From NCBI GenBank assembly GCA_030680835.1, contig JAUXUD010000047.1, positions 1 to 64,000 of the forward strand: DNA of 64,000 bases, written 5' to 3'. Position 1 is the first letter of the stretch; each line of letters opens with the position of its first letter. A model generated the notes under the pieces. That model had not been told where the DNA came from. It saw only the letters and a program-made list of their open reading frames with translations, and searched no databases. Below are positions 1-8,953 of this stretch, piece after piece. A program made the position numbers and the translations under genes. Source of the DNA: Bacteroidota bacterium (GTDB lineage: Bacteria; Bacteroidota; Bacteroidia; UKL13-3).

Positions 1-279
1 TTATTTTTAATGTTTATTCACATTTATCTTTCAAACCGTCCTGTTTCCGCCTCTTCTCTTGCCTTGCTCCCCTGCTCCCGCTCTCCGTTTCTTTTTCTCT
101 TAGGGGGTGCAAATGTATGCAGTTTTGCGCTTTTTGCAAATGTATTTACTCAATACTCCGACGTTTAATTGTAACTCACTGTATTTAAAGCCTAAATACT
201 TAATTATTTTGGCAACTCCACTTATTAAAATAATTTTGCATCCGAAAATATCAAACCAAATTTCAATAAATCCCTTTAT
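1..279. other. Intergenic region at window edge
   Basis: No gene is supported here. Bases about 30-105 are a pyrimidine-rich tract on the + strand (runs of C and T with few purines). An 11-base direct repeat, tgcaaatgtat, occurs at about 108-118 and 136-146. The right part holds the promoter of the aldehyde dehydrogenase. A gene outside the window on the left could extend toward this edge, but no convincing reading frame does so. Confidence 0.5.
208..238 (+). promoter_or_regulatory. Bacteroidota-type promoter of paaN
   Basis: TTTG at 208-211, a 19-base spacer and TAATTTTG at 231-238 match the Bacteroidota primary-sigma consensus TTTG-N19-TAnnTTTG without mismatch. The paaN start codon follows about 41 bases downstream, giving a leader of roughly 35 nt. 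The match is read from the sequence; its use as a promoter is inferred. Confidence 0.7.
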
Positions 280-1941
280 ATGAACACTACTATGCGTTTA
301 TTTGAAAAACATAAAGCAACACTCGATGCTGCTATTAAGGCTTTAACCGAAAGAACCTATTTTTCTCCCTACCCCGAAAGCCCCAAAGCATACGCTGAAG
401 ACGCAGATGCCAAAGCTAAATTCTGGATGAGTTCAACCATGAACAATAATTTTCAGGGTTTGAACAATGAGCATGCCAACGCATGGCTGGGTGAAGAAGT
501 TTCCCCTTTTTTACAGGTAGGTATTGGGGTTCAATATCCTGCATTTTCTGTTGAAACTTTAATAAACAATGCACAAGATGCACAAAGCGCCTGGAGCAAA
601 ACTAGTATTGATGATCGTACCGGAGTTTTAATAGAATGTTTGGATCAGCTAAAATCACGCTTTTTTGATATCGCCTATGCAACTATGCATACCACCGGAC
701 AGGCATTTATGATGAGCTTTCAGGCCAGTGGTCCGCATGCAAGCGACCGTGCCCTGGAAGCGGTGGCAATGGGTTATCGCGAATTAAAAAGTGTGCCTGA
801 GCAAGTTGATTGGATCAAACCAATGGGTAAATTTGATTTAAAAATACACAAAACCTGGATACCACAACCTAAGGGAATTTCATTGGTAATTGGTTGCTCT
901 ACCTTTCCCATATGGAATACAGTGCCGGGTGTTTTTGCCGCTTTAATTACAGGAAATGCATGCATTATCAAGCCGCATCCCAAAGCTGTTCTGCCAATTG
1001 CAATTGTTGTTGAAGAATTGCAGAAGTCACTTGCAGCAGCTGGGTTCAACCCGAAAACCATACAACTTGCCGTTGATAAAAGCGCTGAACCCATCACCAA
1101 ATTACTGGCTGAACACAAAGCAGTAAAAATGATTGATTATACCGGTAGCAGCGAGTTTGGAAATTATATTGAAAGTTTGCCTAAAACTACTTTTACAGAA
1201 AAAGCAGGCGTTAACTCTATTATTTTGGATTCGGTTACCGATTTGAAACCTGTATTGGGCAATATTGCCTTTAGCGCCAGCTTATATAGCGGACAAATGT
1301 GTACGGCCCCTCAAAATATTTTTGTAAGTAAACATGGCGTTCAAACCAGTGAAGGAATTGTAGCCTATGAAGATGTTGTAAAAGGAATCGCAGATGCAAT
1401 TACCGGTTTGATTGATAACCCAAAGGCAGGTCCGGGCACATTGGGTGCCATACAATCTGAAGCTACCCACAAGCGCGTTCAGGAAGCCAAAAACTTGGGA
1501 GGTACACTTATTTTAGATTCAAAACCAATAAAAAATGAAGAGTTTGCAGATGCGCGGATTGCTTCGCCCGTTGTGATAGAACTGGACAAAACCCAATCGG
1601 ATATTTTTAATCGCGAATGTTTTGGTCCCATCGTATTTATCATTAAAACCGACGGGGTTGAAGATTCACTTGCATTGGCTAAGAAATTGGTTCAGGAAAA
1701 AGGCGCGCTTACCTGCGGGGCCTATACCACCGATGAAACCACCATAACAAGAATTGCAGAAGAAATGAACAGTGCATTTGTACCGGTTAGTTTTAACTTT
1801 ACGGGTGCCGGCTTTATCAATTCCCATGCTGCATTCAGCGATTTTCACTTAACCGGTGGAAACCCTGCAGGCAACGCAAGTTTTGCCAACAGCGAATTTG
1901 TAAGCAAACGCTTTGTTTGGGTTGGAAACAGATATATGTAA
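280..1941 (+). CDS. paaN: PaaN-type aldehyde dehydrogenase (phenylacetate catabolism family)
   Basis: This 553-residue aldehyde dehydrogenase matches the stand-alone PaaN form (about 550 residues, no fused MaoC domain). The family oxidises the ring-cleavage aldehyde in the aerobic phenylacetyl-CoA pathway. The catalytic cysteine is visible in SGQMCTAP (Cys341), as is the general-base glutamate in FTEKAG (Glu307). The N-terminal extension before the NAD-binding fold is typical of PaaN. It is monocistronic: its own promoter lies upstream and a heptamer-repeat hairpin ending in T6 follows. No paaABCDE, paaZ or paaK is in the window, so the substrate here is inferred from family only. Confidence 0.85.
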   Translation: MNTTMRLFEKHKATLDAAIKALTERTYFSPYPESPKAYAEDADAKAKFWMSSTMNNNFQGLNNEHANAWLGEEVSPFLQVGIGVQYPAFSVETLINNAQDAQSAWSKTSIDDRTGVLIECLDQLKSRFFDIAYATMHTTGQAFMMSFQASGPHASDRALEAVAMGYRELKSVPEQVDWIKPMGKFDLKIHKTWIPQPKGISLVIGCSTFPIWNTVPGVFAALITGNACIIKPHPKAVLPIAIVVEELQKSLAAAGFNPKTIQLAVDKSAEPITKLLAEHKAVKMIDYTGSSEFGNYIESLPKTTFTEKAGVNSIILDSVTDLKPVLGNIAFSASLYSGQMCTAPQNIFVSKHGVQTSEGIVAYEDVVKGIADAITGLIDNPKAGPGTLGAIQSEATHKRVQEAKNLGGTLILDSKPIKNEEFADARIASPVVIELDKTQSDIFNRECFGPIVFIIKTDGVEDSLALAKKLVQEKGALTCGAYTTDETTITRIAEEMNSAFVPVSFNFTGAGFINSHAAFSDFHLTGGNPAGNASFANSEFVSKRFVWVGNRYM

Positions 1942-1950
1942 ATTAAAGAA

Positions 1951-2029
1951 GGTATGAATTATGAGGTATGAGTTATGAGGTATGAGAAAGTCAACTCATA
2001 ACTCATAACTCATAACTCATACCTTTTTT
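1951..2029. repeat. Heptamer repeat inverted pair, probable bidirectional terminator
   Basis: Five tandem copies of a 7-base unit (GGTATGA with variants GTTATGA and GGTATGA/ATTATGA) are followed after an 8-base loop by four complementary units (CTCATAA/CTCATAC) and then six T residues. The arms can pair into a hairpin of about 30 base pairs. It sits between the convergent ends of paaN and the Nudix gene, so a terminator role is likely. It belongs to the family also seen at 21442, 30600, 52552 and 54298. Confidence 0.8.
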
Positions 2030-2057
2030 CACCTGTTTTATTATTGCAAAATAATAA

Positions 2058-2501
2058 TCAGTGTAAAAACTTTTGTGCTACAATTTTATCAACCGGAAAT
2101 GTGAGTTGCTCTATATCAAAATTTTCAATTTTACTCCAAAAGAATCTCAGATTCTCGGTTCTGTTACCCATGGTTATTTCTTTTTCTTCCAAATCGATAA
2201 TTACAGGAATAGAAACGGGATTTACCTTGTAATATACGGCCAATAACTGATCAGTGGGTCGAAAAATACTGGGTTGAAAAAAATCTGTAGTATATAAATG
2301 CTCCCCTATCTCTACATCAATACCGGTTTCTTCTTTAAACTCCCTGGCCAGGCATTCGCGTAAACCTTCTCCAAATTCCAGTCCCCCGCCCGGAAATTTG
2401 GTAAAATGTAATTGGGGCATTTTTTCATGCACCAGTAACACTTCATGGTATTCATTTATAAGTATACCATAAACACGAATTGTAAATTTATTTACCGGCA
2501 C
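2058..2501 (-). CDS. Nudix hydrolase
   Basis: This is a small cytosolic Nudix hydrolase of 147 residues. The Nudix box is complete at residues 39-61: G39, E45, R53-E54, E57-E58 and G60, which are the metal-binding and catalytic positions. Members hydrolyse nucleoside diphosphates linked to another moiety; the substrate cannot be told from the sequence. Its start overlaps the 3' end of the outer-membrane protein gene by 14 bases, so it is the last gene of a leftward three-gene cluster (AsmA-like, outer-membrane protein, Nudix). The heptamer hairpin lies directly downstream. Confidence 0.85.
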   Translation of the reverse strand: MPVNKFTIRVYGILINEYHEVLLVHEKMPQLHFTKFPGGGLEFGEGLRECLAREFKEETGIDVEIGEHLYTTDFFQPSIFRPTDQLLAVYYKVNPVSIPVIIDLEEKEITMGNRTENLRFFWSKIENFDIEQLTFPVDKIVAQKFLH

Positions 2502-3306
2502 GCAGGTTACTTAAACTGTACATGATGCCAACATTGATGGTAAAATACCATGGATTTGATCTGATATCTCCACCTGAAACAGATAATGGGTAGTAACCCA
2601 ATAAAGGCTGTATAAAATAGATTTTATTTTTATCGGCTTTGTATTCAATTTTTGATCCGATTATCAGGTTCAAAGCAAACAATCTGGCATCAAAACCGGT
2701 TGAATCTATTTTAAAAGATTTTTGGCCTTCTATGGTAAATCCGGGATTGAGGTTAGCCTGTATCTGGTGCTTTAATAAAATATTGGCAACCAATCCCGCA
2801 CTAAAATTAAATACCCATTTAAAATCACCCGATCGTTTTACATAAGTATTTAACATTACAGGCAGCTGAATATACTGAAAGCGATAGTTGTAGGTAATAT
2901 CTCTTTGTGTATTGGTAGCATCCAATATTTTTCCTGAACCGATACCTGGATAAGTAGATTGATGAAAAATTAATCCACTTTGCTTCCTGCTAAAACCTGC
3001 TTCCAGGTATCCAATTCCTGCCTGTATATCCAGGTTCTTTTTAATAGAGTAGTTAACCCAGGCATGTATGCCCAGAGTAAGCCGTGCCCCCTGCGTTGAT
3101 TTTACCGAATCCCGGTAAATGGTATAAGCGTCCCCATTATTAAATGCCGATTCAACTGTTGGGGCTATGCTAAAGCCGCCTGTAAAAATAACTTTACTCT
3201 GTGCATGGCTCAACGGGGTCATGCTATACAAAGCCAGGAGTGTACAAAAAAAATTAATTGAAAACTTTTTTTTGCGGCAGTTAATTGGGTTCAAATTCAA
3301 TTTCAT
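2488..3306 (-). CDS. Outer-membrane beta-barrel protein (PorT-like)
   Basis: This 272-residue protein has an N-terminal signal peptide ending near SHAQ, followed by alternating hydrophobic/polar strands with glycine- and tyrosine-rich turns. That pattern fits a small outer-membrane beta-barrel of the PorT/outer-membrane-protein-beta-barrel type common in Bacteroidota. A longer frame reaches 3363, but it would overlap the AsmA gene by 83 bases and place a highly basic stretch before the signal peptide. The ATG at 3306 is preferred, still overlapping the upstream gene by 26 bases. The role is not known. Assignment to PorT itself is not supported. Confidence 0.65.
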   Translation of the reverse strand: MKLNLNPINCRKKKFSINFFCTLLALYSMTPLSHAQSKVIFTGGFSIAPTVESAFNNGDAYTIYRDSVKSTQGARLTLGIHAWVNYSIKKNLDIQAGIGYLEAGFSRKQSGLIFHQSTYPGIGSGKILDATNTQRDITYNYRFQYIQLPVMLNTYVKRSGDFKWVFNFSAGLVANILLKHQIQANLNPGFTIEGQKSFKIDSTGFDARLFALNLIIGSKIEYKADKNKIYFIQPLLGYYPLSVSGGDIRSNPWYFTINVGIMYSLSNLRAGK

Positions 3307-5776
3307 CATTTTTTTCATTTTTTTTCTCAGTTTTTTTGAGCGTACTGTCTTTCTTAATTCCAAACTCTTTCCTGAATAATTCTTTAATTGTTTCCTTTTC
3401 TGTTTTAATATCCTGGTTTATTTTCGTCTTTACTGCTCTTTTATCGTATGCAAATTTAAGATTATCTGCCTGACCTTTAACAGTAATAAAAAGATTCATC
3501 GTATTTGTTATTTCATCTTCTTCACCAAACTCATTGGGTTGCGGTTTCCTTTTCTTACTTAATAATTCAGATAACGACAATTTAACATTATAATCCATGT
3601 AATTGTCAAAGGTATGCGTACCTGATAGATTCAGGTTGAGTGCATTGTTTTTTAATTCCATCGCAGGAATATGCAATACCTTATTTTTTACTGTAATCAC
3701 GTTTTTAAAATCCGAAAATTTTAAATTATTCAGTTCATTTACATCCACAAAACGCGAAAGTGAATTCAGGGGTTCGTAATTCAACAACTGACCGTTTTTA
3801 ATGGAAATATCCGATACCATCTGTAATTTTTCAGTGAGCGGATTAAATTTTTCATCCCAAACAAGAACCATGTCTGTTTCTGCCGAAAGGGTTCCAAACA
3901 GGTTTTTATAGGTGAGTTCTCCCTGACCGAAATTATCAAATTCACTTAACACTTCATTGATGTTCAAATTCTTTGAACTTACATTTGATTTTAAAGTATA
4001 GCTCTTTTCATCTATCAGCAAAGTTGCTTTTGCTGTAATATTTCCTCCGTTTGTTTGCATTTGAACCTTTTCAAATTCAATATATGCCGGTTCTATCCAC
4101 AATTTTGCCTTCAGTTCTTTGGCAATAAATTTTTTGTATTTTAATTGTAACAGATGCATTTCCACAGAAATTCGGTAATCGAGCTTATTTTCATCCGTAG
4201 CAGTGACTTTTGGGGGGGAATAAATAAGCAGGTCTTCCAGGCCTACAAGATCACTTTCAATAATCATTTCGGCTGTGAGCTTTTGCTGCTTCCCAAAAAC
4301 ATAATCAAGTATTTTATGGATACTTCCACTTGCCTGTAACTTCGTTTTACCTGCAGTTAGCGACACTTTGTCAAAGCTTAATATATTGTTTGTAAATCGT
4401 GATTCGATGCTGCAATTTGTAATGGGTTTCTCAAAATCCCGCATTTTTAAATGCGTGATATTTGCTTTAAATAAACCTGCATTATAAGCATCCGACCAGT
4501 CCCAGGTATTATTTTTTTGTTCGCCTTTTACAGAACAGCTAAATTGAAGCTCGCCGGTGGTCTCCTGAATTTCCGGAATTTTTAAAAACCTGGTTAATAC
4601 TGCCAAATCAGTATTTCCGTTAAAATCAAGGATTAGTTTGGGATGTTCAAAATCCTGTAACTGTAATTTGCCATATAACTTTTGATTTTGCAGACTTGCT
4701 TCAATTTTTGAAAGGTTCAAAACAGAACCCGACAGTGATTTTTTGCTACCATTTGAGTATTCACCTTTAAAGGATATCTGCTCCAGTTTCAATTTAGATT
4801 CGGGGTCTGTTAAAGTGCCATTTTCTATTCCGAAGTTTAGCCGGATTAATGGAAATTCCTTTATGGACTTCAATCCTTTCAGCGTGCCTTTAAAAAACAC
4901 ATTGCCTTCACTGGCATAGTTGTTAATGGATTCCGGTAACTTAAAAGGAAGTATACTGAGCAGGTTTTGAATGCTTATCTGATTGGCCGAAAATTGTATA
5001 TCAAAATCAGTTTTTTTGTTCAGTTGTTTTACTTTACCGGCTAATTCCAGTTCAAGGGCATCAATGCTACATTCACTTTTTGCAATCGTATACAGGTCCT
5101 TTTTTCTATCTACCAAAAGTGCCGTGCTTAATTGAATGTGCTTTTCCTTAAACAGCTCTGTACCTCCCGATTCAAAGGTTTTAAGCCAGGCATCCAGGGA
5201 TAAGGTCAGTTCAAAAATTTCATCACTAAAGCTTCCGCTTAATTGTGCATTTTCTACAGCGGTTTCAATGTTAAATTCCTGAATAATATTGTGATATACC
5301 AAATGAACTTTATTAAACTTGAGTTTGTTTAATTTAAAAGAAAAGGGGCTTTTTTTCCTGGCACTATCCTGAACCGATTCTTTAATAATAAGATAGTTTG
5401 CCTGGTTTGTTGCATCAACAAATAAATGCAGCGTACCACTATCCAGTTCTAATAACTGAATCTGATATTTTTCATTTATGATATCGTAAAAATTAAAACC
5501 CAGATACAAATGTTGTGCTTTTAGTAATTTTTTATTTTTACGAATGGGATCATCAATACTGATTTCATTAAATGCCAGGCTAACATTTGGAAATGTGTTC
5601 CAAAAAGTAACATCAATACTTTTGGCCCTTAGCGTTGCGCTCAATTGTTTATTTACTTCTTTTAATGCAAGCTGTTTCAATTGATCCAAATTGTAATACA
5701 CATACAGAACAGCGCTTGTTAAAATGATAATAACAAATACAAATGAAATCAATACAGCTTTTACCCATTTAGGCAT
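3281..5776 (-). CDS. AsmA-like inner-membrane/periplasmic protein
   Basis: The 831-residue protein has one N-terminal membrane anchor (about residues 7-28) and a long periplasmic beta-rich body. An AsmA-like C-terminal region is followed by a charged Lys/Glu-rich tail (about residues 785-831). AsmA and TamB-like proteins bridge the periplasm and are linked to phospholipid transport to, or maintenance of, the outer membrane. The N-terminal pattern (anchor, then a segment with FWNTFPNVSLAFNEISI) is typical of Bacteroidota AsmA paralogues. It is the first gene of the leftward cluster with the beta-barrel and Nudix genes, which fits an envelope role for the first two. Confidence 0.75.
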   Translation of the reverse strand: MPKWVKAVLISFVFVIIILTSAVLYVYYNLDQLKQLALKEVNKQLSATLRAKSIDVTFWNTFPNVSLAFNEISIDDPIRKNKKLLKAQHLYLGFNFYDIINEKYQIQLLELDSGTLHLFVDATNQANYLIIKESVQDSARKKSPFSFKLNKLKFNKVHLVYHNIIQEFNIETAVENAQLSGSFSDEIFELTLSLDAWLKTFESGGTELFKEKHIQLSTALLVDRKKDLYTIAKSECSIDALELELAGKVKQLNKKTDFDIQFSANQISIQNLLSILPFKLPESINNYASEGNVFFKGTLKGLKSIKEFPLIRLNFGIENGTLTDPESKLKLEQISFKGEYSNGSKKSLSGSVLNLSKIEASLQNQKLYGKLQLQDFEHPKLILDFNGNTDLAVLTRFLKIPEIQETTGELQFSCSVKGEQKNNTWDWSDAYNAGLFKANITHLKMRDFEKPITNCSIESRFTNNILSFDKVSLTAGKTKLQASGSIHKILDYVFGKQQKLTAEMIIESDLVGLEDLLIYSPPKVTATDENKLDYRISVEMHLLQLKYKKFIAKELKAKLWIEPAYIEFEKVQMQTNGGNITAKATLLIDEKSYTLKSNVSSKNLNINEVLSEFDNFGQGELTYKNLFGTLSAETDMVLVWDEKFNPLTEKLQMVSDISIKNGQLLNYEPLNSLSRFVDVNELNNLKFSDFKNVITVKNKVLHIPAMELKNNALNLNLSGTHTFDNYMDYNVKLSLSELLSKKRKPQPNEFGEEDEITNTMNLFITVKGQADNLKFAYDKRAVKTKINQDIKTEKETIKELFRKEFGIKKDSTLKKTEKKNEKNDEIEFEPN

Positions 5777-5965
5777 AACAAAAATATTTATTCAAAGGAA
5801 ACGCCATTATCACAAAACAAAAAGCATAGATAATGAACAAACGGTGGATTTAAGTGAATCAATACGATTAATTTGATAAAAATAAAACATGTTTTGGCTT
5901 TATTAATACTTTTGCCTTTCTTTCCCTAATCAGTATAACTCAAAAATCATCACAATAAAGAAATC

Positions 5966-6706
5966 ATGAAATCTGCTTTTCAGTTTGTTTTTGCCTGTTA
6001 TATCGCGGTACTTTTTTTGGTAACTTTATTCTTTTTTTTTCCAGTCATTGCAATTCTCAGCATCCCCAATAAATTACCTTTCAGGGTAATGATTTGGAGG
6101 GTGAGCAGGTTCTGGAGCCGCATACTTTTATTTTGTAAGGGAATGAATGTCAGCATTTCCGGCAAGTTTCCTATTACGGGTAAAAATTATGTTATTGTTG
6201 CCAACCACTTGTCGTATTTAGACGCTTTGAACCTATTTGTAGTAATTCCGCATTATTTCAGGGCTTTGGGTAAAATTGAATTTTCTAGAATTCCTGTTTT
6301 TGGTTTTATATACCGGCAAACTGCAGTATTGGTTGACCGATCAAGCAACGGCAGCCGAACGCGAAGTATGAAATCAATGTGGCGGGTATTGGAAAAAGAG
6401 TGCAGTATTGCTATTTTCCCCGAAGGTACTTTTAATGAAACAGAATTGCCGCTAACCACCTTTTACGATGGAGCCTTTAAATTAGCCGCAAGTACAAATA
6501 CAGAAGTACTCCCCATAATTTTCCCTGACATGAAAGAACGCTGGCATTTTAGTGCCTGGTGGAAAATATGGCCGGGGATAAACAGGGCCATTATTTTAGA
6601 TCCCATAGCTCCAAAAGGCAAAGACGCTATAGCCATCAACAATTTAAAAAAAGAAGTTTTTGAAGTAATGAATAATGCTTTTAAAGAAGCCCACCCTTTG
6701 AGATGA
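5966..6706 (+). CDS. plsC: 1-acyl-sn-glycerol-3-phosphate acyltransferase
   Basis: This membrane-associated PlsC-family acyltransferase (246 residues) adds the second acyl chain to lysophosphatidic acid in phospholipid synthesis. The N-terminus holds a hydrophobic segment (about residues 6-32). The catalytic HX4D motif is present as NHLSYLDAL, and the phosphate-binding motif as FPEGTFNE. Length is normal for the family. It is transcribed away from the AsmA cluster and has no close downstream partner on the same strand. A lone TACTTTTG upstream (about 5908-5915) resembles a -7 element but has no matching TTTG 19 bases before it. Confidence 0.85.
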   Translation: MKSAFQFVFACYIAVLFLVTLFFFFPVIAILSIPNKLPFRVMIWRVSRFWSRILLFCKGMNVSISGKFPITGKNYVIVANHLSYLDALNLFVVIPHYFRALGKIEFSRIPVFGFIYRQTAVLVDRSSNGSRTRSMKSMWRVLEKECSIAIFPEGTFNETELPLTTFYDGAFKLAASTNTEVLPIIFPDMKERWHFSAWWKIWPGINRAIILDPIAPKGKDAIAINNLKKEVFEVMNNAFKEAHPLR

Positions 6707-6804
6707 AAGAAACAGAAAGGGAAAGTGGAAAACACTCTTTCTCTTACTCATTCTCTTTCTCTTTCTCTTTCTACTTTTGTGTGGGTGTGAGCGCGAGAGC
6801 GAAA
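6707..6804. repeat. Low-complexity purine/pyrimidine intergenic tract
   Basis: Between plsC and the tRNA terminator lies a stretch with a purine-rich left part and a CTTTCT-type pyrimidine repeat at about 6738-6775, then a GT/GA-rich part. All reading frames here give simple repeated residues (for example Arg-Glu or Phe-Ser runs) and no recognisable protein. No gene is called. Confidence 0.6.
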
Positions 6805-6856
6805 AAAAATCAGAGCGGGTGTGCGTGCGATCGTACGCACACCCGCTCTGATTTTT
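6805..6856 (-). terminator. Long palindromic terminator after tRNA-Val
   Basis: Two 22-base arms (6805-6826 and 6835-6856) are perfect reverse complements. The 8-base centre is itself nearly self-complementary, so the whole 52 bases form one hairpin with a single imperfect central pair. Read on the - strand, it begins 2 bases after the tRNA 3' end and runs into a T tract, as expected of an intrinsic terminator. The upper stem is GC-rich, in contrast with its surroundings. It could also stop transcription leaving plsC on the + strand, where the second arm ends in T5. Confidence 0.85.
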
Positions 6857-6858
6857 GT

Positions 6859-6932
6859 GGAGGCACACGGGTTCGAACCGCGGACCCTCTGCTTGTAAGG
6901 CAGATGCTCTGAACCAGCTGAGCTATGCCTCC
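6859..6932 (-). tRNA. tRNA-Val (anticodon UAC)
   Basis: A 74-base cloverleaf reads on the - strand: a 7-bp acceptor stem (GGAGGCA/TGCCTCC), D arm GCTC/GAGC, anticodon stem TCTGC/GCAGA with loop CTTACAA, and T arm CGCGG/CCGTG with loop TTCGAAC. The anticodon is TAC, so it decodes GUA and other valine codons by wobble. The variable loop is the short class I type. The CCA end is not encoded. The gene is flanked by its own promoter (6966-6996) and terminator (6805-6856), so it is a single-gene transcription unit. Confidence 0.95.
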
Positions 6933-6965
6933 ATTGGGATATTAACCCTTTTGTTAAAGGGGATG

Positions 6966-6996
6966 CAAAGATATGAATCACCAATAAAATTGCAAG
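6966..6996 (-). promoter_or_regulatory. Promoter of tRNA-Val
   Basis: On the - strand, CTTG (6993-6996), a 19-base spacer and TATCTTTG (6966-6973) match the Bacteroidota TTTG-N19-TAnnTTTG promoter with one mismatch in the upstream element. The tRNA begins 33 bases downstream. A small hairpin (CCCTTT/AAAGGG) lies in the 5' leader that would be removed by processing. Confidence 0.7.
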
Positions 6997-7054
6997 AACT
7001 ATTTAAACTATTTGTATCAATAGTTAAAATACAAAATGTAATCAACCATACGCT

Positions 7055-8620
7055 TTACCGTGTAACATCCAAAACCAGTGATGAAGGAAGATGTACCGGA
7101 CCGGATGGTCCAATTGCTATGATACTGGTAAGAATCACTTTGTCGCCTGGACGCGCATTACGCAGGAAATTTACCATTCTTCCGCTGATGGCCGTACCAA
7201 CACCATTTTCGATTTGTACCTGTATGCTATTTCTTGCCTGGTAAGCCAAAACCCAACTTTGAGGTGTATAGCTTACGCCATCAAAAATAAAATCCTTCAG
7301 TACCGTTGAAACCGTATTTGCAGCCCTCACTCTGGCCAGCGAAACCGGTCCGCTCGCTTCGATTGAACCCAACATGGGTATTGGCTTAGGTACCTTTCTG
7401 ATCCGGTATTTGCTGGTTCCCATTAACCTGCCGTTTACCGAAGCACTAATTGTAAGATCATGCTGCGTTGTATTGAGCCCCGGCCTTAATATATAAGTTC
7501 CAGCCGTTGATCCAGGGGTAAGCATACCTCCTTCACTGCACGAAACTTTCATATCCCGCGAACTTACACCGGGAACAGACACAGAGATTGGATTATCCAA
7601 ACCTATATATACCACGTTCATTCGGGTTGCTGAAATTACAGCCAGTGGAACCGAAGCAAAGAATGATCCGGTTGTTTCAAATTTTTCTTTCTCCCCGTCT
7701 GAATTTATTGTGGTAATTACTGCAGTATACCTGTTTTCTCCCGCGTGGTTCGCAATCACTTCATATTTACCAAAACCATCCTGAATGTTCAATGGTTTTC
7801 CATTCACTTCAATTTGTGGCTGTGACCTGGAACTTAAAGCCGCCAGGAAAATTTTTGCTTCATATGGATTTCCCAGGGTAATATTGTTCCCATTCACAGG
7901 AATAATGGCAGGTACCAGTTTATCCACAGCCTCCAAACCTTTGGTTATTGAATTTTTTAATACTTCAAGCACCTGTGATTCGGTATTTCTGATATCGTTC
8001 TGAATATTTGAAAGTAAGGCTATAACTGCAGCCAGAGGGGCGTTTTCGAACATCTGCGACTCCCATGTTTGAGATGTAAGCCTGGGATCTTCTGTAATCA
8101 GGTCGCTTTTAATATGCATGCGTTCCGAAGGTTTATCGAGTACGTTAATCAAGTGGGTTCGTAGTTCGTTTATCTTGTTTCTCACTTGTTTTCCCCTACC
8201 TTCGGTAATGAAAATATTGGCATGTAACTCCGTATTATCCGGGTTTCTTAATTCCTCCGCCGGATCTCCTTCAGGGTGTTTATCTGTTTTTACGCGGCCT
8301 CCCGCATTACGAACGAGTTCTTCCTTCAACAACTGAAAATAGCTGACTCCTTCATCCGAAATTTTTTTAACCTGAAGTGCTTTTGTTAAAGCTGTCTTTC
8401 CAATCAGATCATCCGGAAGGTCTTTATTGTATTTTACCATCATGTCAATTGCGCTCTTGTTTTTCATCATCATATTTTCTCCTGCCCGATCCATTTTTAA
8501 TTCCACGAGGTGGAATGACTTTAAAATTTCTGCAGATACATTTAATGCTAATAATGCTGTTAATACCAGGTACATCATGTTAATCATTTTTTGTCTGGTT
8601 GTTAATTTTACTGCTGTCAT
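7055..8620 (-). CDS. Second GldM-like T9SS motor protein
   Basis: This 521-residue paralogue of GldM aligns with gldM (9815-11374) over its whole length, with roughly half the residues identical. It keeps the single N-terminal transmembrane helix (about residues 12-32) and the membrane-embedded arginine at position 9 (RQKMINMMYL). In GldM that arginine pairs with a glutamate of GldL for proton-driven rotation. The periplasmic domains follow, including the conserved stretch around YIGLDNPISVSVPG. It lies downstream of gldN but is separated by 333 bases and a terminator, so it is probably transcribed separately. It could replace or mix with GldM in the motor; no data here decide. Confidence 0.85.
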   Translation of the reverse strand: MTAVKLTTRQKMINMMYLVLTALLALNVSAEILKSFHLVELKMDRAGENMMMKNKSAIDMMVKYNKDLPDDLIGKTALTKALQVKKISDEGVSYFQLLKEELVRNAGGRVKTDKHPEGDPAEELRNPDNTELHANIFITEGRGKQVRNKINELRTHLINVLDKPSERMHIKSDLITEDPRLTSQTWESQMFENAPLAAVIALLSNIQNDIRNTESQVLEVLKNSITKGLEAVDKLVPAIIPVNGNNITLGNPYEAKIFLAALSSRSQPQIEVNGKPLNIQDGFGKYEVIANHAGENRYTAVITTINSDGEKEKFETTGSFFASVPLAVISATRMNVVYIGLDNPISVSVPGVSSRDMKVSCSEGGMLTPGSTAGTYILRPGLNTTQHDLTISASVNGRLMGTSKYRIRKVPKPIPMLGSIEASGPVSLARVRAANTVSTVLKDFIFDGVSYTPQSWVLAYQARNSIQVQIENGVGTAISGRMVNFLRNARPGDKVILTSIIAIGPSGPVHLPSSLVLDVTR

Positions 8621-8953
8621 GACCTTATTATTAAATTTGTTTAATCAACGCTACAAATTTTACAGCATGAGCAATGGAAACCCGTGAGCATACTTTTATG
8701 CTTATTATTGTTTGGGGCTTTAAACCGCTAATTCTATAAAGGGTAATAAAGATGATGTTTTAAGCAGTTCTTAAAACATTGTGTTTTAGATCATCCTTGT
8801 TTCTTACTGACAATATAAAAACGCTAAATGCAGTTATTATTGTATAATAGTAGTAAAAAAAAATGCTGCCAGTTATTTAACTGACAGCATTTTATATTTT
8901 GAAACAAGTATATTCTTACCGACATCCTTTAACCGATTGTCGTTAAGCTTGTC
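8621..8953. other. Intergenic region between gldN and second gldM
   Basis: No gene is visible in these 333 bases. The region contains the hairpin terminator at 8860-8893 and AT-rich DNA upstream of the second gldM. A partial -7-like element (AAAATTTG, about 8655-8662 on the - strand) is present, without a convincing partner 19 bases upstream. Confidence 0.5.
8860..8893 (-). terminator. Intrinsic terminator after gldN
   Basis: AAAATGCTG and CAGCATTTT arms with an inner CAGTT/AACTG stem form a near-perfect hairpin around an ATTT loop. Each inner junction has one unpaired base. On the - strand it is followed by a run of T. It lies 60 bases after the gldN stop codon and closes the gldKLMN operon before the second gldM. 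Confidence 0.8.

Noticed and set aside
1951-2029. Heptamer arrays considered as CRISPR
   Set aside because: Units are 7 bases with no spacers and there are no cas genes; they are simple tandem repeats.
6748-6984. Open frame on the - strand across tRNA-Val and the low-complexity tract
   Set aside because: It translates the tRNA and a simple repeat giving Arg-Glu runs; the tRNA explains the sequence.
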